A stretch of DNA of 5,455 bases from an uncultured Clostridiaceae bacterium. GTDB taxonomy: Bacteria; Bacillota; Clostridia; Lachnospirales; Lachnospiraceae. Position 1 is the stretch's first letter, and each line of letters begins with the position of its first letter. The translations under genes and the position numbers were made by a program. The stretch covers positions 1-5,455 of the forward strand of contig CATLIJ010000191.1 of assembly GCA_949948825.1 (NCBI GenBank), read 5' to 3'. Below are positions 1-5,005 of this stretch, in pieces. The notes below the pieces were generated by a model, which worked only from the letters and a program-made list of their open reading frames with translations, was not told where the DNA came from and made no database searches.

Positions 1-348
1 CACATAGACTTTCATGCCCCGTTTGGAATATTCATATCGTTTGCGGTACACGATCCAGGTGATGATCAGATAAAAAATCAAACCTGTTCCATACCAGTAC
101 ACTGCCGACTTTCCGATCTCCACCACCTCTGCAAGATCCAGCGTATTCACCAGCTGCTGCATATGGTACAAAACCCAAAGCATGACACATAAAAGATAAC
201 ATACCGTATAAGAAAAAAATGAGCGAAACATATGTCTGCTGATATAATCGCTTCGAAAAAAACGATTGATCGGGAAAATCCGCTTTCCCTCTCTCTTTTC
301 AAACATTGCAATTCCTGTCATTAACTTGATTTTGTCGTCATTTAGCAT
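1..348 (-). CDS. Unrecognised membrane protein, 5' part (runs off left edge)
   Basis: An open frame of 116 codons reads leftward from the ATG at 348 to the window edge without a stop, so the C-terminus is missing. The protein starts MLNDDKIKLM. Its first 43 or so residues are rich in Lys and Arg. Two hydrophobic segments follow, at about residues 44-62 (FFSYTVCYLLCVMLWVLYH) and 82-101 (AVYWYGTGLIFYLIITWIVY), then a very basic stretch (RKRYEYSKRGMKVY). By the positive-inside rule both ends would be cytoplasmic, with a short loop outside. The start is supported by a purine-rich GGTGAAAGAG just upstream; the nearest other ATGs, at 362 and 370, are out of frame. I cannot assign a function. Similar short two-TM proteins occur in Lachnospiraceae genomes, but that is from memory. 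The gene has its own promoter region, so it need not be functionally tied to guaB. Confidence 0.75.
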   Translation of the reverse strand, partial: MLNDDKIKLMTGIAMFEKREGKRIFPINRFFRSDYISRHMFRSFFSYTVCYLLCVMLWVLYHMQQLVNTLDLAEVVEIGKSAVYWYGTGLIFYLIITWIVYRKRYEYSKRGMKVYV

Positions 349-434
349 GTCTCTTTCACCATCCGTCCATTATGTATCAACAGCTGCACTGACTTTCCTG
401 GCATGTGCCGCACAAACTCAAAAGGTATCAGTTT

Positions 435-463
435 AGTATACCATATTTTCTCTTTTTAGGCTA
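435..463 (-). promoter_or_regulatory. Possible second, extended -10 promoter for the membrane-protein gene
   Basis: Read on the minus strand, 443-435 is TGGTATACT, an extended -10 (TGn plus TATACT, 5 of 6 matches to TATAAT). At 17-bp spacing the -35 position (458-463) is TAGCCT, a poor match, so activity would rest on the extended -10. Transcription would start near 428, giving a leader of about 80 nt before the ATG at 348. The -10 lies inside a weak dyad (GGTAT...ATACC, 424-442). Confidence 0.35.
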
Positions 464-501
464 CACTTCCTGGAAATTTTTTATAACTATTCTTTTAGGA
501 T

Positions 502-530
502 AGTATACCACAAAAAGTCCGCCATGTAAA
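502..530 (-). promoter_or_regulatory. Sigma-A-type promoter embedded in the guaB terminator
   Basis: On the minus strand, TTTACA (530-525, 5 of 6 to TTGACA) is followed after exactly 17 bp by TATACT (507-502, 5 of 6), preceded by TGG as an extended -10. Transcription would start near 495 and give a leader of about 147 nt for the membrane-protein gene starting at 348. The -35 covers part of the loop and stem of the guaB terminator hairpin and the spacer contains its T-tract. The match is good; use in the cell is inferred. Confidence 0.6.
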
Positions 531-541
531 ACATGGCGGAC
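512..541 (-). terminator. Intrinsic terminator of guaB
   Basis: A perfect 10-bp inverted repeat (GTCCGCCATG at 517-526, CATGGCGGAC at 532-541) encloses a 5-nt loop. Read on the minus strand the stem is followed directly by TTTTT (516-512). It begins 13 nt after the guaB stop codon. Stem, loop and U-tract fit a Rho-independent terminator acting leftward. Confidence 0.9.
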
Positions 542-554
542 GTAAAATTCACAA

Positions 555-2009
555 CTATTCATCAACACTGTAATTGGGCGCTTCCTTTGTAATATGGATA
601 TCATGGGGATGACTCTCTTTTAAAGAGGCGGCAGAGATTCTCACAAATCTTCCGGTCTCCTGAAGAGTCTTAATATCAGCCGCTCCACAGTATCCCATAC
701 CGGAACGCAATCCTCCAAGCATCTGGAATACCGTATCCTCCAGCATGCCTTTGTAGGCTACGCGGCCTTCCACTCCTTCTGGGACAAGCTTCTTGGCATC
801 TGACTGGAAATAACGGTCCTTGCTGCCATTCTCCATAGCAGCGATAGAACCCATGCCCCGGTACACCTTATATTTTCTTCCCTGATATAATTCAAAGGTT
901 CCCGGACTCTCATCGCATCCGGCAAACATGCTGCCCATCATGCACACATTTCCTCCGGCTGCAATCGCTTTTGTAATATCACCGGAATACTTAATGCCTC
1001 CATCCGCAATAATGGGAATGTCATACTGCTTTGCCACATCATAGCAGTTCATCACAGCTGTAATCTGCGGCACGCCGATTCCTGCCACCACGCGGGTAGT
1101 ACAGATTGAGCCAGGGCCAATTCCAACCTTTACCGCATCTGCTCCGGCCTCAATCAAAGCCCTGGTCGCTTCTCCTGTGGCTACGTTTCCTGCAATAACC
1201 GGAAGCTTAGGATAACTTTCCTTAATCATCCGGATGCACCGCAGAACATTCTCTGAATGGCCATGAGCGGAATCCAGCACCACAACATCCACCTTGGCCT
1301 TCACAAGAGCATCAATCCGTTCCAAAACATTGGCTGTAATTCCCACTCCGGCTCCGCAAAGCAGGCGGCCCTGTGCGTCCTTGGCGGACAGAGGATAACG
1401 AATCTGCTTTTCAATGTCCTTAATGGTAATCAACCCCTTCAGGTTGAAATTCTCATCCACAATGGGAAGCTTCTCCACCCTTGCCCTGCCGAGAATCTTC
1501 TTGGCTTCCAGCAGAGTGATCCCCTCTCTGGCTGTAACCAGATGCTCCGTGGTCATACATTCTTTAATCTTTTTGGAAAAATCCTCCTCAAACTTCAAAT
1601 CGCGATTTGTAATAATTCCTACCAGCTTCCGGCCCTCAGTGATCGGCACCCCGGAGATCCGGAATTTCCCCATCAATTCGTCTGCATCCTTTAGCGTATT
1701 TTCAGGGGAAAGAAAGAATGGGTCAGTAATTACGCCGTTTTCCGAGCGCTTCACCTTGTCAACTTCCTCTGCCTGCGCTTCAATGGACATATTCTTGTGA
1801 ATAATTCCGATTCCGCCCTGTCTGGCCATGGCAATTGCCATCCGGTACTCTGTCACTGTATCCATACCAGCGCTCATTAACGGAATATTCAGTTTAATAT
1901 CCCTGGTCAGATACGTGGTCAAATCCACCTGGTTGGGAATAACCTGAGAATATGCAGGAACCAATAATACATCGTCAAAGGTGATGCCGTCGCCAATAAT
2001 CGTACCCAT
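555..2009 (-). CDS. guaB: Inosine-5'-monophosphate dehydrogenase
   Basis: GuaB oxidises IMP to XMP with NAD+, the first committed and rate-limiting step of guanine nucleotide synthesis, in the cytoplasm as a tetramer or octamer. The 484-residue length is typical of bacterial enzymes. The TIM-barrel catalytic domain is split by two tandem CBS domains at about residues 92-205, which in this family bind purine nucleotides and adjust activity. Visible hallmarks are FDDVLLVP (11-18), the IMPDH loop GIGPGSICTTR (296-306) with catalytic Cys303, the IMP phosphate-binding DGG (336-338), the flap start YRGMGS (383-388) and the Arg399-Tyr400 pair that activates water. The ATG at 2009 fits the family N-terminus and follows an AGAGG ribosome site at 7-nt spacing; an ATG at 2016 is out of frame. 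The gene has its own promoter and terminator, so it is a single-gene unit. No guanine riboswitch fits the roughly 36-nt leader. All key residues are intact. Confidence 0.98.
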   Translation of the reverse strand: MGTIIGDGITFDDVLLVPAYSQVIPNQVDLTTYLTRDIKLNIPLMSAGMDTVTEYRMAIAMARQGGIGIIHKNMSIEAQAEEVDKVKRSENGVITDPFFLSPENTLKDADELMGKFRISGVPITEGRKLVGIITNRDLKFEEDFSKKIKECMTTEHLVTAREGITLLEAKKILGRARVEKLPIVDENFNLKGLITIKDIEKQIRYPLSAKDAQGRLLCGAGVGITANVLERIDALVKAKVDVVVLDSAHGHSENVLRCIRMIKESYPKLPVIAGNVATGEATRALIEAGADAVKVGIGPGSICTTRVVAGIGVPQITAVMNCYDVAKQYDIPIIADGGIKYSGDITKAIAAGGNVCMMGSMFAGCDESPGTFELYQGRKYKVYRGMGSIAAMENGSKDRYFQSDAKKLVPEGVEGRVAYKGMLEDTVFQMLGGLRSGMGYCGAADIKTLQETGRFVRISAASLKESHPHDIHITKEAPNYSVDE

Positions 2010-2051
2010 TTTTCATCCTCTCTTTCCTTTGTCTTTATTTATTAGTTCCCT

Positions 2052-2080
2052 AGTGTAGCAAATTTTTGTACGCTTGTCAA
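2052..2080 (-). promoter_or_regulatory. guaB promoter (sigma-A type)
   Basis: On the minus strand, a perfect TTGACA (2080-2075) is followed after 17 bp by TACACT (2057-2052, 4 of 6), preceded by TGC as an extended -10. The expected start is near 2045, leaving about 36 nt before the guaB ATG. The leader is too short for a known purine riboswitch, so control is more likely at initiation or on the enzyme. Confidence 0.85.
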
Positions 2081-2099
2081 ACACATTTTTCCTTTATAA

Positions 2100-2216
2100 C
2101 TCTCTTTATCTCTATGGCAAAAAACTGTCACTCATACCAGTTTGGTTGACCGGTATCCATGGTTCATTGCAAGCAACCTTACATTTACCATGGCTGCCGA
2201 TCAACACTTTCATAGC
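2100..2216. other. Gene-free, dyad-rich stretch upstream of the guaB promoter
   Basis: About 115 bp between the chaperonin operon terminator and the guaB promoter carry no convincing gene. Three imperfect dyads are visible: ATACCAGT / ACCGGTAT (2134-2141 and 2149-2156, one mismatch), CCATGGT / ACCATGG (2157-2163 and 2187-2193), and GGTT / AACC (2161-2164 and 2175-2178) within the second. A small frame crossing this region on the minus strand (2112-2297) would overlap the terminator and the end of the upstream gene and is not credible. Its role is unknown; candidates are an upstream regulatory site for guaB or inert sequence. Confidence 0.4.
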
Positions 2217-2252
2217 AAAAAACGCCAGACCATTCACTGGTCTGGCGTTTTT
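2217..2252 (-). terminator. Strong intrinsic terminator of the groESL operon (symmetrical)
   Basis: A perfect 12-bp inverted repeat (AACGCCAGACCA at 2221-2232, TGGTCTGGCGTT at 2238-2249) surrounds a 5-nt loop. It is flanked by A6 (2217-2222) on the left and T5 (2248-2252) on the right, so it would end transcription in either direction. The relevant one is leftward: the last gene of the operon stops at 2258, 9 nt before the hairpin, and the minus-strand RNA has a run of six U after the stem. It separates the chaperonin operon from guaB. Confidence 0.93.
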
Positions 2253-2257
2253 ATTAT

Positions 2258-2755
2258 TTACAGAACTACTTTTCTCGGCGCCGTCTGGCGAAAACACTGA
2301 AGCATCTTGTCATCTGGTTCAAAAATAATCTTTATTGTCTCTGATCCAGACCGGACAACTGCAGTGTAAGTCCTTATCCCCGGAAGCTGAGAGGAAAAAT
2401 CCATAGCCTTTGCATTGGAAGGCGCATGGTCCTTCACTGCACTGGAATCGGACGGACCTATGATCTGAATATCATCCATCAGCCCTTCCCAGGCCTTCTT
2501 GCGCTTTGACTTTCCTAAAATCTTGTCAATAGACAAAATTTTATCCACATAAAGATACTCAAATTCCACCCTGGAATTGCGATAGAGCAAATAGGTGGCA
2601 AACCCTGATACAAGCAGCAAAACCATACCAATAATATTGGTGGACAGGGCAAGCAAAACGCAAATGGCAGTGACTGCTCCCATCGCAATATTTACCAGGT
2701 TGGCATAAAAAGGAATCCGGCGTCTCACCAGACATTCGGCATAGGAATCGTTCAT
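2258..2755 (-). CDS. Small two-TM membrane protein, coupled to groEL (DUF6106-like)
   Basis: This 165-residue protein has no function I can name. It begins MNDSYAECLV, with a short basic stretch (RRR, 11-13) before two hydrophobic segments at about residues 18-38 and 41-58, a likely membrane hairpin. From residue 62 it is soluble and mostly beta-like: VEFEYLYVDKILSIDKI, a basic KSKRKK (82-87), then a domain ending in IIFEPDDKMLQCFRQTAPRK. A two-TM hairpin followed by a compact cytoplasmic domain recalls bacterial PH-like membrane proteins. The YECLV-type start and TAPRK-type end match what I remember of DUF6106 proteins of Lachnospiraceae; this was not searched. Its ATG shares one base with the groEL stop (TAATG), there is no promoter in front, and a strong terminator follows, so it is the third cistron of the groESL operon, probably translated by coupling and induced with the chaperonin. 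Whether it helps folding or only shares the transcript is unknown. Confidence 0.85.
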   Translation of the reverse strand: MNDSYAECLVRRRIPFYANLVNIAMGAVTAICVLLALSTNIIGMVLLLVSGFATYLLYRNSRVEFEYLYVDKILSIDKILGKSKRKKAWEGLMDDIQIIGPSDSSAVKDHAPSNAKAMDFSSQLPGIRTYTAVVRSGSETIKIIFEPDDKMLQCFRQTAPRKVVL

Positions 2756-4377
2756 TACATCATACCCATTCCACCGCCGCCTGCAGGCATAGCGGGTGTT
2801 TCTTCTTTAATATTGGCCACTACAGACTCAGTGGTCAGCAGAGAAGAGGCAACGCTGGTTGCATTCTGCAATGCGCTTCTGGATACCTTGGCCGGGTCCA
2901 GAATACCTGCTTTAATCATATCCACATACTCTTCCTTATAAGCGTCAAAACCAACACCCAGCTCAGATTCTTTTACTTTGTTAATAATCACAGAGCCTTC
3001 CAGTCCGGCATTTGCCACAATATGATACATGGGAGATTCCAAAGCCTTCAGAATAATCTTAGCTCCGGTCTTCTCGTCTCCATCCAGACTGTCAACTACC
3101 TTCTGTACATCCTTGCATGCATGGACATAAGCGCTTCCGCCGCCTGCAATGATACCCTCCTCCACAGCAGCTCTGGTAGCAGCCAGCGCGTCCTCCATGC
3201 GAAGCTTTGCTTCTTTCATCTCTGTCTCAGTAGCAGCGCCTACCCGGATTACTGCCACGCCTCCTGCCAGCTTTGCAAGTCTCTCCTGCAGTTTCTCTTT
3301 ATCAAAGTCAGAGGTGGTCTCCTCAATCTGAGCCCGGATCTGAGATACTCTTGCATTAATCTCTGCCTTGTCGCCGCAGCCATCTACAATGATGGTATTC
3401 TCCTTCTGAACCTTTACGGATTTGGCGCGGCCCAACTGTTCCATGGTCGCTTCCTTCAAATCCAGTCCCAGCTCATCAGAAATCACCTGGCCGCCGGTCA
3501 GAATGGCAATATCCTTCAACATCTCTTTTCTTCTGTCTCCATAGCCAGGAGCTTTCACGCCCACTACAGAGAAGGTTCCTCTTAACTTATTCACAATCAA
3601 AGTGGTCAGAGCTTCACCCTCAATATCCTCTGCAATAATCAGCAGCCGGGAGCCTGACTGGACAATCTGCTCCAGAATCGGCAGAATCTCCTGAATATTG
3701 GCAATCTTTTTGTCTGTAATCAGAATATAGGGGTCATCCAGGTTTGCCTCCATCTTATCCATGTCAGTGCACATATAAGCAGAAACATAACCACGGTCAA
3801 ACTGCATTCCCTCTACCAGATCCAGCTCGGTCTTCATGGTCTTGGATTCCTCAATCGTAATAACACCGTCATTGGAAACCTTCTCCATGGCGTCAGCCAC
3901 CAGCTCGCCAACCTCATCATCTGATGCGGAGATAGCTGCAACTCTGGCAATCTGCTCTTTGCCCTCAATAGGCTGGCTCATCTCTTTAATGGCCTCCACA
4001 GCAGCCTCTGTGGCCTTCTTCATGCCCTTGCGCAGTACAATGGGATTTGCCCCTGCTGCCAGATTCTTCATGCCTTCTGCGATCATGGCCTGAGCCAGCA
4101 CTGTGGCTGTGGTTGTGCCATCACCAGCCACGTCATTGGTCTTGGTAGCCACTTCCTTTACCAGCTGAGCTCCCATATTCTCAAAAGCATCCTCCAGCTC
4201 AATCTCCTTTGCGATGGTCACGCCGTCATTGGTAATCAGCGGAGCGCCAAAAGACTTATCCAAAACCACATTTCTTCCCTTCGGCCCCAATGTAACCCGA
4301 ACGGTATCTGCCAGCTGATTCACTCCTGACTCCAGTGCTTTTCTGGCTTCCACGCCATATTTGATCTGCTTTGCCAT
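2755..4377 (-). CDS. groEL: 60-kDa chaperonin GroEL (Hsp60)
   Basis: GroEL assembles into two stacked seven-subunit rings and, with ATP and the GroES lid, encloses and folds unfolded proteins in the cytoplasm. The 540-residue product is the usual bacterial length. The equatorial domain holds LGPKGRN (30-36), the nucleotide site GDGTTT (85-90, with Asp86) and Asp396, the counterpart of the catalytic Asp398 of E. coli. The cpn60 signature AAVEEGIIAGGG is at 403-414. The apical domain spans roughly 190-370, and the tail ends in the usual Gly-Met repeat (GGGGMGMM). I chose the ATG at 4377, giving MAKQIKYG, over an in-frame ATG ten codons earlier (4407). That longer start would place the AGGAGG site inside the coding sequence and add an MYRRSGGTRT extension not seen in the family. 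groES lies 72 nt upstream and the next gene overlaps the stop by one base. All expected catalytic residues are present. Confidence 0.99.
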   Translation of the reverse strand: MAKQIKYGVEARKALESGVNQLADTVRVTLGPKGRNVVLDKSFGAPLITNDGVTIAKEIELEDAFENMGAQLVKEVATKTNDVAGDGTTTATVLAQAMIAEGMKNLAAGANPIVLRKGMKKATEAAVEAIKEMSQPIEGKEQIARVAAISASDDEVGELVADAMEKVSNDGVITIEESKTMKTELDLVEGMQFDRGYVSAYMCTDMDKMEANLDDPYILITDKKIANIQEILPILEQIVQSGSRLLIIAEDIEGEALTTLIVNKLRGTFSVVGVKAPGYGDRRKEMLKDIAILTGGQVISDELGLDLKEATMEQLGRAKSVKVQKENTIIVDGCGDKAEINARVSQIRAQIEETTSDFDKEKLQERLAKLAGGVAVIRVGAATETEMKEAKLRMEDALAATRAAVEEGIIAGGGSAYVHACKDVQKVVDSLDGDEKTGAKIILKALESPMYHIVANAGLEGSVIINKVKESELGVGFDAYKEEYVDMIKAGILDPAKVSRSALQNATSVASSLLTTESVVANIKEETPAMPAGGGGMGMM

Positions 4378-4387
4378 TGTTCTTGTT

Positions 4388-4393
4388 CCTCCT
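4388..4393 (-). promoter_or_regulatory. groEL ribosome binding site (decides the start)
   Basis: AGGAGG read on the minus strand, a near-perfect Shine-Dalgarno, lies 10 nt before the ATG at 4377. It sits downstream of the alternative in-frame ATG at 4407, which itself has no comparable site, so it favours the shorter GroEL. Confidence 0.85.
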
Positions 4394-4449
4394 GATCTTC
4401 TATACAATATTATTTTCGTAACAATATGCCGCTTTTACAGAAAAATAGC

Positions 4450-4734
4450 TTATTCAATTACAGCAAGAATATCACTCTGCTTTACTACCACATACTTCTC
4501 TTCGTCCACTTCCACTTCTGTTCCTGAATATTTGGAAAAAATAACCTTATCTCCGGTCTTCACCTGCATGGTCACTTCCTTGCCATCCACAACACCGCCA
4601 GGACCTACTGCAATCACCTCTGCCTGCTGCGGCTTCTCCTTTGCCTGTCCAGGCAACACAATGCCGGATTTGGTAGTCTCCTCTGCTACCAGCTGCTTTA
4701 ACACAACACGGTCAAATAATGGTACTAATTTCAT
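4450..4734 (-). CDS. groES: 10-kDa co-chaperonin GroES (Hsp10)
   Basis: GroES is the seven-subunit lid that caps the GroEL ring and triggers release of the substrate into the cavity. The 94-residue length is standard. The cpn10 signature begins at LVPLFDRVVLK (3-13). The mobile loop that docks on the GroEL apical domain follows at about residues 16-32 and contains the GIVLPG segment with the Ile-Val-Leu contact tripeptide. The C-terminal half shows the expected barrel strands, with GDKVIFSKYSGTEV and DEEKYVVV, ending in ILAVIE. The ATG at 4734 is preceded at 8-nt spacing by AGGAGG (4743-4748). It is the first gene of the operon, behind the CIRCE-controlled promoter, and precedes groEL by 72 nt with no terminator between, the canonical order. 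Confidence 0.99.
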   Translation of the reverse strand: MKLVPLFDRVVLKQLVAEETTKSGIVLPGQAKEKPQQAEVIAVGPGGVVDGKEVTMQVKTGDKVIFSKYSGTEVEVDEEKYVVVKQSDILAVIE

Positions 4735-4785
4735 GGATGATTCCTCCTTGTTCCAATCTTTTTTCTGTTTTCCTAATATCTTGCC

Positions 4786-4805
4786 GGAACCTGGTAAAAG
4801 GTTCC
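4786..4805 (-). other. Hairpin near the 5' end of the groE transcript
   Basis: GGAACC (4786-4791) and GGTTCC (4800-4805) form a perfect 6-bp stem with an 8-nt loop. With transcription starting near 4818 the stem lies about 13 nt from the RNA 5' end and about 50 nt before the groES ATG. No U-tract follows on the minus strand, so it is not a terminator. A 5'-stabilising role is possible but is inference. Confidence 0.4.
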
Positions 4806-4824
4806 TTTTTCATGTACATTACCA

Positions 4825-4853
4825 TTTATACCACGAGTTGTTAGCACTGTCAA
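4825..4853 (-). promoter_or_regulatory. groESL promoter (sigma-A type)
   Basis: On the minus strand, a perfect TTGACA (4853-4848) is followed after 17 bp by TATAAA (4830-4825, 5 of 6), preceded by TGG as an extended -10. The start should be near 4818, giving a leader of about 84 nt before groES. The -35 lies inside the CIRCE element, so bound HrcA would block RNA polymerase. An A/T-rich stretch just upstream of CIRCE (about 4865-4883) could act as an UP element. This near-consensus promoter fits a gene that is strong when derepressed. Confidence 0.92.
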
Positions 4854-4867
4854 CCCTTGAGTGCTAA
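4841..4867. promoter_or_regulatory. CIRCE operator for the HrcA repressor
   Basis: TTAGCACTG (4841-4849), nine bases, then GAGTGCTAA (4859-4867) match the CIRCE consensus TTAGCACTC-N9-GAGTGCTAA at 17 of 18 arm positions. The only departure is the innermost base of the left arm (G for C). CIRCE is the inverted repeat bound by HrcA, which represses chaperone operons until GroEL is occupied by misfolded protein. Here it overlaps the groE -35, a standard arrangement in Firmicutes. hrcA itself is not in this window. Confidence 0.96.
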
Positions 4868-5005
4868 TTTTATAAATTTTTTACACTTGCCCTCTTTCTT
4901 TTTTCCCCGTTTCATATTACAATATTCATTAAATGACAGGTCAACACGATATTTTCCCGTCCGATGGGGAATAGTAAGACCGGTTGACAGAAAGGAGTGC
5001 TGAAT
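4868..5005. other. Divergent intergenic region with the leader of the plus-strand gene
   Basis: This A/T-rich 138 bp contains no gene. It ends with AAAGGAG (4991-4997), an 8-nt-spaced ribosome site for the gene at 5006. No plus-strand promoter is convincing. Candidates are TACACT (4882-4887) with TTGAGT (4857-4862) at a long 19-bp spacing, and TACAAT (4918-4923) with no good -35. A TTGACA at 4984-4989 is too near the start codon to serve it. A small dyad, TTCCC / GGGAA (4954-4958 and 4967-4971), lies in the presumed leader. Confidence 0.5.

Noticed and set aside
1257..1800. Two plus-strand open frames inside guaB
   Set aside because: Antisense shadows of the conserved CBS and barrel coding sequence; they also overlap each other in different frames.
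2010..2046. Purine riboswitch in front of guaB
   Set aside because: The predicted leader is only about 36 nt, too short for a guanine riboswitch and with no such fold visible.
2074..2328. Short open frames on both strands across the guaB upstream region and operon terminator
   Set aside because: They cross a perfect intrinsic terminator and the end of the upstream gene, have no good ribosome site and resemble no protein I know.
3022..3585. 187-codon open frame on the plus strand inside groEL
   Set aside because: Antisense shadow of a highly conserved gene; no ribosome site or promoter and no recognisable protein.
4378..4407. A ten-codon N-terminal extension of GroEL (MYRRSGGTRT)
   Set aside because: The groEL Shine-Dalgarno lies inside this stretch, no ribosome site precedes the ATG at 4407, and MAKQIKYG is the family start.
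4984..4989. TTGACA as -35 for the plus-strand gene
   Set aside because: It lies 16 nt before the ATG, so any -10 would fall inside the coding sequence.
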